Of a stretch of 57,097 bases of DNA, positions 16,523 through 25,416 are shown in pieces. The position numbers and the translations under genes are program-made. Source of the stretch: Planctomycetaceae bacterium (GTDB taxonomy: Bacteria > Planctomycetota > Planctomycetia > Planctomycetales > Planctomycetaceae); NCBI GenBank assembly GCA_021732785.1, contig JAKFUG010000034.1, positions 1 to 57,097 of the forward strand, in the 5' to 3' direction. The stretch's first letter is position 1; every line of letters starts with the position of its first letter. Under the pieces are notes generated by a model that had not been told where the DNA came from, did not search any database, and was given only the letters and a program-made list of their open reading frames with translations.

Positions 16523-17329
16523 ATGACCGACGCTTCTGTTCGTCCGCTCACTGTCCCCCAGTTTCTCGCCGCGAAAGCGCAGGGGAAAAAGCTCGCGGTT
16601 GTCACGGCGTACGATCACCTTTGGGCGGGGATTAGCGATGCGGCGGGAGTCGACGCGATCCTCGTGGGTGATACCGTCGGCATGGTCGTCCAGGGGCACA
16701 ACACCACGCTGCCGGTCACCGTCGGGCAGATGATCTACCACGCGGAAATGGTGTGCCGGGCGGTGAAGCGAGCGCTCGTCGTGGTCGACCTGCCGTATCT
16801 CAGTTATCACGTCAGCCCGCGACAGGCGATCCGTAACGCCGGCCGGATTATCAAACAAACCGGCGCGGCGGCGGTCAAACTCGAAGGAGGCGTCACCCAG
16901 GGGGATACCATTCGCGCCCTGACAAACGCCGAAATCCCCGTGATGGGGCACGTCGGCCTGCGACCGCAATCGGTTCGCAAACTCGGCGGCATGGGAAAGG
17001 TGCAGCGCGACGAAGAGCAACTCCTCGCCGACGCCCACGCCGCGCAAGACGCCGGGGCCTTTGCGATCGTGCTGGAACTGATCCCGCGCTCCATCGCCGC
17101 GCGGATTACCAAAGAGCTATCGATCCCCACCATTGGCATCGGTGCCGGCCCCGACTGCGACGGCCAAGTGCTCGTCGGCCCCGACCTCCTCGGCCTCACC
17201 GGCGACTTCCACCCCAAGTTCCTCAAAAAATACGCCGATCTCCGCACCGCCGCCATCAACGCCCTGCAGCAATACACGCAGGAAGTCCACAACGGCGAGT
17301 TCCCGACCGCGGGGCATAGTCATGAGTAA
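16523..17329 (+). CDS. panB: 3-methyl-2-oxobutanoate hydroxymethyltransferase (ketopantoate synthesis)
   Basis: The protein has 268 residues, the usual family length. It transfers a hydroxymethyl group from 5,10-methylenetetrahydrofolate to 2-oxoisovalerate, the first step of pantothenate and so coenzyme A synthesis, in the cytoplasm. Family motifs are intact: DAILVGDTVGMVVQGH with the metal-binding Asp50, VVDLPYLSY with Asp89, KLEGG with Glu121, IPVMGHVGLRPQSV, and FAIVLELIP with the catalytic Glu. The ATG at 16523 is preferred over an upstream TTG because AAGG precedes it. No panC or panD lies nearby. A long inverted repeat starts seven bases after the stop. Confidence 0.97.
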   Translation: MTDASVRPLTVPQFLAAKAQGKKLAVVTAYDHLWAGISDAAGVDAILVGDTVGMVVQGHNTTLPVTVGQMIYHAEMVCRAVKRALVVVDLPYLSYHVSPRQAIRNAGRIIKQTGAAAVKLEGGVTQGDTIRALTNAEIPVMGHVGLRPQSVRKLGGMGKVQRDEEQLLADAHAAQDAGAFAIVLELIPRSIAARITKELSIPTIGIGAGPDCDGQVLVGPDLLGLTGDFHPKFLKKYADLRTAAINALQQYTQEVHNGEFPTAGHSHE

Positions 17330-17335
17330 TCCGCA

Positions 17336-17439
17336 GTTTAGCCGCGACCCGACAGGGGAGCGCTCGCGTGGAGCACACCACCCGTGACGAGTGATCCACA
17401 CGAGCGCTCCCCTCCGCGGACTCCGGGTCGCGGCTAAAC
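17336..17439. repeat. 104-base near-palindromic repeat after panB
   Basis: Outer arms of 16 bases (17336-17351 and 17424-17439, perfect complements) enclose inner arms of 19 bases (17354-17372 and 17395-17413, one mismatch). The element lies in the 154 bases between panB and the NYN gene. It could fold into a long hairpin and may stabilise or end the panB mRNA. Its size and symmetry suggest a dispersed REP-like or miniature element. Confidence 0.75.
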
Positions 17440-17483
17440 GGACGCTCATCCACTGACACGCCAAAAATGATCGGATCCACCAC

Positions 17484-18242
17484 ATGGACATCGGACGTGA
17501 TCAACCGCGATTCGCCGTGCTGATTGATGCGGACAATGCGCAGGCTGGTGTGATCGATGCGTTGCTGTCGGAAATCGCCAAGTACGGAGTTGCGAGTGTC
17601 AAGCGGGCTTATGGCGACTGGACGACGCCCCAGCTCAGCGGGTGGAAAGACAAGCTGAATGAGCACGCCATTCAGCCCATCCAGCAGTTCAGTTACACCA
17701 CCGGGAAGAATGCCACCGATTCGGCGTTGATCATCGATGCGATGGATTTGCTCTACAGCGGTCGGCATCAAGGATTTTGCATCGTCTCCAGCGACAGCGA
17801 TTTCACCCGGCTGGCGACGCGATTGCGCGAAGCCGGAATGCACGTCCTCGGCTTCGGTCAGAAGAAGACGCCCAGTCCGTTCGTGAAATCGTGCGACAAG
17901 TTCATCTATACCGAGATTCTTCTGCCCGCCGAGAAAGCCACCACGACCACCGCGGAATCATCCACCAAAAAGAACGCCCAGGAATTGCGACGCGATACGA
18001 AGCTCGTCAGTCTGCTGCGCACCGCGGTCGAGTCGTGTGACGATGATGATGGTTGGGCGAACTTGGCACGTGTCGGTTCCCAGATCGTCAAACAATCGTC
18101 GGACTTTGACCCTCGGAATTATGGTTACCCGCGACTGCTGTCGCTGCTGGTCGCGACCGGCTTATTTGACATCGATAAGCGGGCCCTCAAGAAGACCGGA
18201 CAGATTCAGCATTTCATCCGCAGTAAACGCGTCTCGACTTAA
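17484..18242 (+). CDS. NYN-domain protein with C-terminal OST-HTH/LOTUS domain
   Basis: The protein has 252 residues. Residues 8-150 form a NYN (PIN-like) domain: FAVLIDADNAQ with the first acidic residues, GKNATDSALIIDAMDLLYSG, and FCIVSSDSDFTRLATRLREAG, the order found in LabA/NYN proteins, which are thought to be metal-dependent RNases. Residues 170-250 form an OST-HTH/LOTUS domain (GWANLARVGSQIVKQSSDFD, then RNYGYPRLLSLLVATGLF), which binds RNA or protein partners. The domain pair is well known in bacteria, but its substrate is not. It stands alone and is cytoplasmic, with no signal peptide. It is convergent with the Kelch gene. Confidence 0.88.
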   Translation: MDIGRDQPRFAVLIDADNAQAGVIDALLSEIAKYGVASVKRAYGDWTTPQLSGWKDKLNEHAIQPIQQFSYTTGKNATDSALIIDAMDLLYSGRHQGFCIVSSDSDFTRLATRLREAGMHVLGFGQKKTPSPFVKSCDKFIYTEILLPAEKATTTTAESSTKKNAQELRRDTKLVSLLRTAVESCDDDDGWANLARVGSQIVKQSSDFDPRNYGYPRLLSLLVATGLFDIDKRALKKTGQIQHFIRSKRVST

Positions 18243-18371
18243 CGATTTCCACCGTCGTGAACGGATCAGAATCGGCGATGATCGAAAGGCGGACCAAGCC
18301 GGATGAGTTAGCGAGGGATTGCCTTTCGGATCGCGGCCTGAAGAAGCTCCGTTGTTGACGCTTCCGTCTCA

Positions 18372-19355
18372 TCAACGCCGGCAACGCAGCAGGAGCGTGG
18401 CTTCGAATTGGGGGCCGCCGTGGCGGACTTCGCCGCCGTACATCAGCAGGCCGTTCAACTTTTCATTCCACACCAGCGGCGAGCACTGGTGCCGGGGATG
18501 AAGCCGCGGAGCGTTCGCCCATTGCCACCCATTCGACCCGCGGGTCAGGATGCCTCGCTCGGCCGAAACCCCTTCCAGCATGACGAGGCAATTCGCACTC
18601 TGGTGGTATGCCAGCCCATGGTCATCGCGCGGCGAAGTTTTGAAGTCGGCTCCCAGGCGCGTCCATGTGCCATCGCGAAAGAGCCAGGCATCGCCGTACG
18701 ATTCCTTGCCGAGTTCGTCGTTCGAACCGCCATGCAGTACGCATCCCTGCAGGTCCGGATCGTACGCCATCGAGGCATACCGGCGGGGACGCGGGGAGGG
18801 GCCCTTCACCACTTTCCATCGCGAACCATCGAACAGCCAGGTATCACCCAGCGACCGGTCGAAGCGACCAACGCCGCCGAAAAGCACGGCGGCACCGACG
18901 GACTCGTCGAAGGTGAGGCAATGTCCGCACCGCGGGGAAGGGTGCGCCGTCCACCAGCCGGCGGGCCATTTCTGCCACTGCCGATCGGCGTACAGCCACG
19001 TATCACTCAACAGCTCCAGGCTCGAACCCTGGCCCCCAAACAATACAGCCTGCTGGCGAAGGGAATCGTACGTCATCGCACCACGATGACGCCCGGGCGG
19101 GGAGATGCGCGGCTTTAATGCGACCCAATTATCGCCGTCGAACTCCCACGTGTCGGCGGGAAGCCAGCCTTCGTCTGCCCAGACAATGCCGCTGAACAGG
19201 ATCATCGATTGCGACGTGCGATCATAAACCAGCCCGTGCCGGCTGCGGGGACCGGGACCGTCTTCGCCGTCATCAAGCACTTTCCAGACAAACTGCGTTT
19301 CCGGGGAGTCCGGCTGTTGTTTTCCCACGTTGACGATCCGCGCCTCAACCAACAC
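18372..19355 (-). CDS. Kelch-repeat beta-propeller protein
   Basis: The protein has about 327 residues. At least five Kelch-like units can be seen, each with a hydrophobic strand, GG and a W: for example AVLFGGQGSSLELLSDTWLY, AAVLFGGVGRFDRSLGDTW, GCVLHGGSNDELGKESYGDAW. Such propellers bind proteins or sugars. The frame is open back to 19436, but that would overlap the end of the upstream gene, so a GTG at 19355, 22 bases after that stop, is chosen; a GTG at 19328 is also possible. Neither has a strong ribosome binding site. No signal peptide is visible. It is probably cotranscribed with the upstream exported protein. Substrate unknown. Confidence 0.72.
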   Translation of the reverse strand: MLVEARIVNVGKQQPDSPETQFVWKVLDDGEDGPGPRSRHGLVYDRTSQSMILFSGIVWADEGWLPADTWEFDGDNWVALKPRISPPGRHRGAMTYDSLRQQAVLFGGQGSSLELLSDTWLYADRQWQKWPAGWWTAHPSPRCGHCLTFDESVGAAVLFGGVGRFDRSLGDTWLFDGSRWKVVKGPSPRPRRYASMAYDPDLQGCVLHGGSNDELGKESYGDAWLFRDGTWTRLGADFKTSPRDDHGLAYHQSANCLVMLEGVSAERGILTRGSNGWQWANAPRLHPRHQCSPLVWNEKLNGLLMYGGEVRHGGPQFEATLLLRCRR

Positions 19356-19377
19356 TGATAAATTGAGGAGCGGTATT

Positions 19378-20775
19378 CTAACGTGACTTGCGCAGTTCTT
19401 GCAGCAACGTTGCGGCTTCAAAGGCATCGGCATCATTGGCGGCGAGTTCTCGCGCCCGCACCAATGCGGGTTCCGCGAAGCGGCCGAGCGTGCGCAGAAT
19501 GGTCGGCGGCGGAAGCGGTTCCTGGTTTCCTTCTTCGCGATGCTCTGCCCGCAGTTTTCGATGGAGTGTGACCGCTTCGCTGAGCTTCGCTTCCTGGCTC
19601 GGCGGCAACAATTCCATCCGGCCGACCATCACCCGCACGGTTTCATCCGGCGGCGGCGTGATATGCAACGGTAACACACTGTCGGTGACGGCCGACGGCA
19701 ACAGGTAGAACAAACGCAGTCCGGGTTCGCGGAACCAGGAGTCAGACCACGTTTGCACCATCGCGGCGGCTTCTTTTTCGAAGAGCCCCTCCTGCACCAG
19801 TGCTCGTTGGACTTCTCCACGCAAATCATCCGGCGTGATTGGCTCATTCAATGACGGCAATGTGGCATCGGCCTTCGCATTCAGTGCTGATAAATGGCCG
19901 CGCAGAATTCGCACACCATTGTCCCGAGGGGTCACATCAATCAGGAACAGCGAGCGGATCGGTTCGCCGCCGGTATTCTGCACATGCACGCGGCCATCGG
20001 CTTGAACATCGGCGGAAATGGGCAGCGGAAACTTGCCGACGCCGCGGTAAAAGAGAAACTTTTCCACATGCAGACCGCTGGGGGGCGGATCACTCAGCGG
20101 CGTTTTGCTGGCGTCCGGCGGCGCGGGCAGATTCACGGCGACCAGTGCGGAGTCCGTCGCCCGGGCCGCATCATAGTGAAAGTTGCCGAACGCTGGTGGC
20201 GGCGCGGCTTGCATGAGCCGATGCGCCAGCAGTTCCGATAACGTGTCGTTGCCGAGCTTCGGTCGCAAGGCGGCTTCAGGAATGAGCTGGACCTTGCCCC
20301 AATCGAGCGTCGAGGGGCCAAGCGTCTCCGGTCGCTTCCGATTGTAAGCCGGCTGCATCTCACGAACCGGGGGATAGAACTCGGTCAGCAGCCCGCCGGG
20401 AAAACCGACTTTCACTTCCACTTCCCGCGGTTCATCGACATAGAAATACGTGACCGGCGTCTCCATCCGCAGTGGGGCAAACAGGGAACTCTTGGTAAGC
20501 AGCGAACGCGCTCCCGCTTGCCGTTCGCGATTCAGCACAAAGCCCGGCAGGTCGGAATCGAGGAGGGGGCGGAAGTCGAGTTGCACGCCATTCGAACCGG
20601 AGAACGAGGTGAACGTGCCCCACTCATGCACGACGAAACGCCCGGCCGTCGGCGATGTTGCGACCCTATCACCCGTTTTGGTCGCGCCGGAAAGGCTGGG
20701 CGACCCTTGCGTTACCAGCACGATTGCCAAGCCACCAAGCACCGTGGCCGCCAGTCCCCATGAGGCGCGAACCAT
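19378..20775 (-). CDS. exported protein of unknown function
   Basis: The protein has 465 residues from the ATG at 20775, preceded by GAGGAG at six bases. The frame extends upstream by 75 codons, but that part is Arg/Ser-rich and not protein-like. Residues 1-33 form a signal peptide or anchor (LAATVLGGLAIVLVTQGS). The next segment contains FVVHEWGTFTSFSGSNG, a pattern I associate with a planctomycete family of unknown role. The middle is beta-rich and the last 120 residues are helical, resembling HEAT-like repeats (TILRTLGRFAEPALVRAREL). It is probably periplasmic. It heads a two-gene unit with the Kelch protein and is divergent from another exported protein. Confidence 0.75.
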   Translation of the reverse strand: MVRASWGLAATVLGGLAIVLVTQGSPSLSGATKTGDRVATSPTAGRFVVHEWGTFTSFSGSNGVQLDFRPLLDSDLPGFVLNRERQAGARSLLTKSSLFAPLRMETPVTYFYVDEPREVEVKVGFPGGLLTEFYPPVREMQPAYNRKRPETLGPSTLDWGKVQLIPEAALRPKLGNDTLSELLAHRLMQAAPPPAFGNFHYDAARATDSALVAVNLPAPPDASKTPLSDPPPSGLHVEKFLFYRGVGKFPLPISADVQADGRVHVQNTGGEPIRSLFLIDVTPRDNGVRILRGHLSALNAKADATLPSLNEPITPDDLRGEVQRALVQEGLFEKEAAAMVQTWSDSWFREPGLRLFYLLPSAVTDSVLPLHITPPPDETVRVMVGRMELLPPSQEAKLSEAVTLHRKLRAEHREEGNQEPLPPPTILRTLGRFAEPALVRARELAANDADAFEAATLLQELRKSR

Positions 20776-20933
20776 GACCGTCTCCTCGAATTGAGCGCGG
20801 AGTAAACTCTCTTTTCGACGAACGCGGGAGTGCCGAGTTCCCGGGAATGTACGCCGTAGCCGGTGAATTCGCGAGAAAATTCCGGCGCGGCAGAAAATCA
20901 CACGGCATCGCGAAGGCGGCCAGGGACTCGTTC

Positions 20934-20962
20934 TTGACAATTCCCGGCCGAGAAGCGACAGT
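20934..20962 (+). promoter_or_regulatory. weak candidate promoter for the gene at 21015
   Basis: TTGACA at 20934-20939 is a perfect -35, followed after 17 bases by GACAGT, a poor -10. A second TTGACA lies at 20964 but has no -10 at the right distance. Position fits the gene starting 53 bases on. Confidence 0.3.
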
Positions 20963-21014
20963 GTTGACAGACGCAATGTCTGTTTTCGGGCGGTCATCAT
21001 TTGAGGAGTGTTCC

Positions 21015-21896
21015 ATGCGACGTCGGTCTGCCATTCATGACGAGATGCGACTATTGGGGCAGATCATGGCTGCCTTCACGATCGTTTGGGCAACCTCGCC
21101 GCTTCTCCTTGCGGACGACGCCAACAAAACCACCAAATCGCGTGAAGACGTGCTCGTCGAACAGCGTTTCGAGCTGATGCGTTCTCGTATCGCGGCTGCG
21201 GAAGTCGAATGCCAGGAAGCGGGTTTCCCCAGGAAATTTGAACCGAAACCGATCTTTCGTTACAGCGATCCGGCGCGCGGCGCGATTGCATCATCGCTAT
21301 GGAAACTGGGCCATGAAGGCCGCCCGAAAGCGCTTCTCGCAATGGAGCTTCACCGGTCCACACAACAACGGCCGTGTGTGATGTACGAATACAGCTCGCT
21401 GACCACCACGCCATTCGTGCTGACGGCCAGCGATATGAATTGGTCTCCCAAAAGCACGCTGTATGAATTCCAGACTCTGCCCGACATGCGTCCGCCAGAA
21501 AAGACCGCGCCGCGCCGGTTGATCCAGATGCGGGAAGCCGCACATCGATTTGAAGGGGCCGAGATCGTCGACAACGAGAAGTGTGAACTGCGACTGCTGC
21601 CTCAGCCCATCGATCGTTATCGGCCCAACAAAGCGGATTACGCCGACGGCGCGATTTTCCTCTTCGCGTTTGGCACCAATCCCGAAGTCGTTCTGCTGAT
21701 GGAATCGGACGGGACCGAATGGACGTACGCCCTGGGACGAATGACGGGGGCGCAGTCCGTTTCGATCACTCTCGACGGCAAGCCCGTCTGGCACGGTGCG
21801 CCGCTGGAAAAAGGCCCCGCCTCATCCTACACCGGCAGCGTGACGGCAATCGCCATTCCCGGCTACGCGGCCGATGGAACCGAATTGAAAGAGTAG
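21015..21896 (+). CDS. exported protein of unknown function
   Basis: The protein has 293 residues from the ATG at 21015, preceded by GAGGAG six bases away. The frame upstream is open but not protein-like. A long N-region (RRRSAIHDEMRLLGQ) leads to a hydrophobic core (IMAAFTIVWATSPLLLADD) as in a signal peptide. The mature part is mixed: EQRFELMRSRIAAAEVE, then RLIQMREAAHRFEGAEI, and a C-terminal half rich in strands (GAIFLFAFGTNPEVVLLMES). No enzyme motif is evident. The SRIAAA- and RYSDPARG-type segments recall a planctomycete-expanded family of unknown function. It is probably secreted or periplasmic. Confidence 0.72.
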   Translation: MRRRSAIHDEMRLLGQIMAAFTIVWATSPLLLADDANKTTKSREDVLVEQRFELMRSRIAAAEVECQEAGFPRKFEPKPIFRYSDPARGAIASSLWKLGHEGRPKALLAMELHRSTQQRPCVMYEYSSLTTTPFVLTASDMNWSPKSTLYEFQTLPDMRPPEKTAPRRLIQMREAAHRFEGAEIVDNEKCELRLLPQPIDRYRPNKADYADGAIFLFAFGTNPEVVLLMESDGTEWTYALGRMTGAQSVSITLDGKPVWHGAPLEKGPASSYTGSVTAIAIPGYAADGTELKE

Positions 21897-22022
21897 GTGA
21901 GGTTCACTCCGCCCGTTCGAGCGATTTGTGGCCCACCGCCGGGCGGTGCCAACGTGCGTGGACTGCACCGCGTCGCGAAGCTGCCGCTTGCCACATCCCT
22001 TATCTCCGCAGGCGAGCCTCAT

Positions 22023-23330
22023 TTAGTGGGCTGGTATTGTTGCCAGGAATTCAGCTCCTGTGGGGCTATCCGCAGCATTCTCTTCACACAGTATGGACGG
22101 CAAGGGGATCCGAGCCGAAGTGAGGAATCTTCGTCGCATGCCGATGGCACTTACCGCCATGAACAATGGCTCATGCACATGCCGGAAACGGCCGCCACCG
22201 TAGAAGATGAGGACGCACATAAATGTTGCTATCAATTGCACAGCGAACGTTCCTGCGAGGAGCGGGTGGTGCTTTTGTAATTCGGGCCAGCCGAGCAGCA
22301 AGCCGGGTATCGTTAATATCCAGGCAACAGCAAATGCCCAGAAAACAAGCCGATTGGGTGTGTTTTCGGTCGGCAGCACGAATCGCCAGACCTTGGCAAG
22401 CAACAACTGTGGCATCAGTCGGGAGTGCTTGCGGATGTCCTCAAAAGCATACTTCCACCATATCGCCTCCTGTTCGATTTCGCCTTCTGGCCAGGCCCGG
22501 ACACCATCATCCAATTGCGATAACCCGATCCAGTCTCCGCGGACTTGGGGGTCGGTAAAGGTCAGTTGGTTGTGGGCCCCCCAGAATGTGATCCCACCCA
22601 CCACGGTTGCAAAGCAAGGTTTGTGCATGACCACAGCATTGCGTACCACCCAGGGCATGGTGAGCAGCAGCGCAAGGACCGCCTGGATCGCCAACGGCCA
22701 GAAAAAGTCTCGTCGCCGCACTCCAGACCACCACCAGACCAGCATCGCGATCGGGACCATCAAAACTGCCTGCGGGCGCAACAAAATCGCCATTCCCCAA
22801 GCTAAGCCGGCGGCGGCAGTCCAGCGAGGAGATTGATCCATTCGTTCGAGACTGCGGACGGTGAGCCATGTGCCCAGGACCGCGATGAATGTGAACGGGG
22901 CTTCACTCAACAGGAACATCGCATAGTAGGTCATTCCCGGGTGAAGCGCCAGCGCGGTGGCAGCGCCGAGAGCTGCGCCGTGGCCCCATTTATTGCGGAG
23001 CAGTTCCGCACCGAGTAGGCATGTCAGCGCAGAGAGGAACGTGATCCACACGTGGGCCGCGAGATAAGAGCGACCGCACAGCAGATAGATCGGCAACAGG
23101 ATCAGCGATGTTCCCGGTGCTCGTCGTGCGGTGGGGGTGCCGTCTTCCAGGGTATAGCCTTCGCCGATGCTGAGGCGATAGGCGAACAGGTCGTAATCCA
23201 TCTGATCCAGCCCATCGCGTGGATCAGGAGCCGCAGTCAGCCCGATGAAAAAGGCGGTCATTCCCAACCGCAAGGCCCAGGCCAGCAGCGTGATGAGCAT
23301 CAAAGCAGAACTGTAACGGCGCGCGGTCAT
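22023..23330 (-). CDS. GT39/ArnT-like membrane glycosyltransferase
   Basis: The protein has 435 residues and about 10 membrane helices. The first periplasmic loop carries acidic residues (PDPRDGLDQMDYDLFAY) in the place of the catalytic Asp of GT-C enzymes, followed by RAPGTSLILLPIYLL and the second-helix pattern of the dolichyl-phosphate-mannose transferase superfamily (PMT/ArnT/GT39). Such enzymes move a sugar from a polyprenyl phosphate donor to protein or lipid outside the inner membrane. The length is at the short end for the family. Donor and acceptor cannot be told from sequence. It stands alone. Confidence 0.75.
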   Translation of the reverse strand: MTARRYSSALMLITLLAWALRLGMTAFFIGLTAAPDPRDGLDQMDYDLFAYRLSIGEGYTLEDGTPTARRAPGTSLILLPIYLLCGRSYLAAHVWITFLSALTCLLGAELLRNKWGHGAALGAATALALHPGMTYYAMFLLSEAPFTFIAVLGTWLTVRSLERMDQSPRWTAAAGLAWGMAILLRPQAVLMVPIAMLVWWWSGVRRRDFFWPLAIQAVLALLLTMPWVVRNAVVMHKPCFATVVGGITFWGAHNQLTFTDPQVRGDWIGLSQLDDGVRAWPEGEIEQEAIWWKYAFEDIRKHSRLMPQLLLAKVWRFVLPTENTPNRLVFWAFAVAWILTIPGLLLGWPELQKHHPLLAGTFAVQLIATFMCVLIFYGGGRFRHVHEPLFMAVSAIGMRRRFLTSARIPLPSILCEENAADSPTGAEFLATIPAH

Positions 23331-23606
23331 ACCGAACTATGCTGTGCAGTCTCGCGAATAGCAGTCGCGGCCGCCCCTTCGCCATGGATCTCGTGTGGTA
23401 AAATGTGTACACGGTGACAAAATCGATAAACGGCGCGGGGCATCGCGTCGCGGTATGCGGACAGTCTCGCTCTGCGCGCGTTGCGGGGCATCCCCTTGAA
23501 TGATCGCACGCCGGAGAATTCGACGTTGGCGGACACCCGCCGTAAGCCGTCACCTTCCTAGCATCGACAAAAGCTGGGCTTCTGCGATCGGTCTCAGCCC
23601 CGCCGG

Positions 23607-25061
23607 TTAGCGGTGCCAGATCACGACGTGCGATTTGGGCTGCGGCTGACTGCTGCGACGGACCTGAAGCATCACGCTGCCCGTGCTGTCGGCGGCTTCG
23701 AGGGCCGACTGCAAATCGTCCATCGATCCCACCGAACGGCGGCCGATCGATTCGACGACGTCGTAAACCTGCACGCTCGCGGACAATTGGCTGGTCGGTT
23801 CCACTTTCAGAATCAGCAAGCCCCGCGTCGTGCGTTCAAAACCGAGTTGCTGGGCGAGATCGCCGTCGAGCGGGTGCATGGTGAGTCCCATCTGTCGGAC
23901 TGGCACGCCCATTCCCGGTTCCAGCGGGGCTTCGCTCGACTGATGCAAATCGTTTCGATCGGCGAGCGTCAACGTCAGCGTGATTTCACGCCCGCCACGC
24001 CAGACGGTGAGCTTCACCTGCCGACCAATCGGCGTGAGACTGACGAGATTGATCAGATGATTTTCATCCTGCACATCGGTCGTGTCGAAACTGAGGATCA
24101 CATCTTCGACTTGCAGATTGGCCCGTGCGGCCGGGGTGTTGGGATAAACCTGCGTGACACGGGATCCGCGAGCGCGTTCGAGCTTGAGTTGCTTCGCCGT
24201 TTTCAGGTCAAAACTGGGGTCCAGGCGAACGCCCAGGTAAGCGCGATGGACGACGCCGTATTCCAGCAATTGCTCCATCACACGCTGGGCGAGATTGCTG
24301 GGGATGCTGAAGCCGATTCCTTCATTGCCGCCGCTGCTGGAGGCGATTGCGGTATTAATGCCGACAACGCGCCCCTGCAAGTCGATGAGCGGGCCACCGC
24401 TGTTGCCGGGATTAATCGCGGCGTCGGTCTGCAGGAAATCCTGATTGAGCACTTCTGCCGACCCGAGTTTCAGTTGTCGGCGGGCCTTCGCGCTGATGAT
24501 GCCCATTGTGACCGTGCGGCTGAGTCCGAACGGGCTGCCCATCGCCAGGACCAGATGCCCGATTTCGACTTGGGCGCTATCGGCCCAACGCGCGGGCGTC
24601 AGATTCTGTCCCGTGACCTTCAAGACAGCCAGATCGGTCGCGGCGTCGGTTAACACGCGCTCGGGATGAATCTCACGGCCGTCGTAGAGCTGGATCGTGA
24701 TATCGTCGAGCGCGGCCCCGTCGATGACGTGCCGATTTGTAACGACGTACGTGCCATCGCGTTTGGCACTCGTCATCAGGACGCCGGAGCCGGTTTCTTC
24801 GACGCGCCCTCGGGCGGCGGTTCGTTCGCTTTGAATATGCACCACACAGGGCGTGGTCGCGGACACGATTTTTGCCATCGTCTGGCTGATCTGTTGCAAC
24901 GACGCCGTATCGCGGGCCAGATCCTGCCAGGCGCGTTCCGAATTGGCGTCGTTGCCCCGGGCATGCAATTCCGTGCGGAAGTCGTGGCCGAGGAATGCTC
25001 CCGCCGCCAACCCGAGAAGCAGGGTCGTTCCGCACATCCAGACCCAAATTCGAGTCGGCAT
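23607..25061 (-). CDS. HtrA/DegP-type serine protease with two PDZ domains
   Basis: The protein has 484 residues. A signal anchor lies at residues 5-25 (WVWMCGTTLLLGLAAGAFLG). The trypsin-like domain has the full triad: His111 (TNRHVID), Asp143 (TDLAVLK) and Ser221 (PGNSGGPLID), plus INPGN and GFSIPSN blocks typical of HtrA. Two PDZ domains follow, about 255-350 (YLGVRLD, GSRVTQVYPNTPAARANLQVEDVIL) and 380-470. HtrA proteins degrade or refold damaged periplasmic proteins. The second PDZ domain binds more weakly conserved sequence than the first. A helical stretch between the anchor and the catalytic domain (SLQQISQTMAKIV) is common in planctomycete members. It stands alone, without a visible regulator. 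Confidence 0.95.
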   Translation of the reverse strand: MPTRIWVWMCGTTLLLGLAAGAFLGHDFRTELHARGNDANSERAWQDLARDTASLQQISQTMAKIVSATTPCVVHIQSERTAARGRVEETGSGVLMTSAKRDGTYVVTNRHVIDGAALDDITIQLYDGREIHPERVLTDAATDLAVLKVTGQNLTPARWADSAQVEIGHLVLAMGSPFGLSRTVTMGIISAKARRQLKLGSAEVLNQDFLQTDAAINPGNSGGPLIDLQGRVVGINTAIASSSGGNEGIGFSIPSNLAQRVMEQLLEYGVVHRAYLGVRLDPSFDLKTAKQLKLERARGSRVTQVYPNTPAARANLQVEDVILSFDTTDVQDENHLINLVSLTPIGRQVKLTVWRGGREITLTLTLADRNDLHQSSEAPLEPGMGVPVRQMGLTMHPLDGDLAQQLGFERTTRGLLILKVEPTSQLSASVQVYDVVESIGRRSVGSMDDLQSALEAADSTGSVMLQVRRSSQPQPKSHVVIWHR

Positions 25062-25416
25062 GGCGCTTCACCGTGGAAAAGAGGAACGGAGGACGGGGTC
25101 TCAGCAATCCTTCGTCGTTTCACACCGTAGAAGTCGACCAAAACCGGTAATGCACCGGTCACGCCTGTTTCGTGCAATCTTCAGGTTGTGAACGCCGTAG
25201 GACTTCTGCTTCACTCGCCGAACATGCCGGGAATACCGTCTTTACGGACGATGCCACGGAGAGCGCCATCACAGAGTGGGAGAGAACGTCAAGACCGGCC
25301 TCCGCCACCAGGACAGGCGGGCAGTCCTTGCTCGCGACTCAATCGTAACATCCAAAAACGGAAAGTCGAGAGGGAACTGAGGCCCGCTTGCGGTTTCGCG
25401 CCTGGTTAAGAAGCCG
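25062..25416. other. 355-base intergenic region
   Basis: This lies between the HtrA gene start and the end of the sialidase-like gene. It must contain the HtrA promoter, but I find no convincing hexamer pair. No open frame with a ribosome binding site and no repeat are visible. Confidence 0.35.

Noticed and set aside
19356-19436. Longer N-terminus for the Kelch protein
   Set aside because: It would overlap the end of the upstream gene by about 60 bases and gives a Cys/Pro-rich stretch unlike the rest.
21897-22022. Small gene or RNA between the exported protein and the GT39-like gene
   Set aside because: Only 126 bases with no start, no hairpin with a T-run and no protein-like frame.
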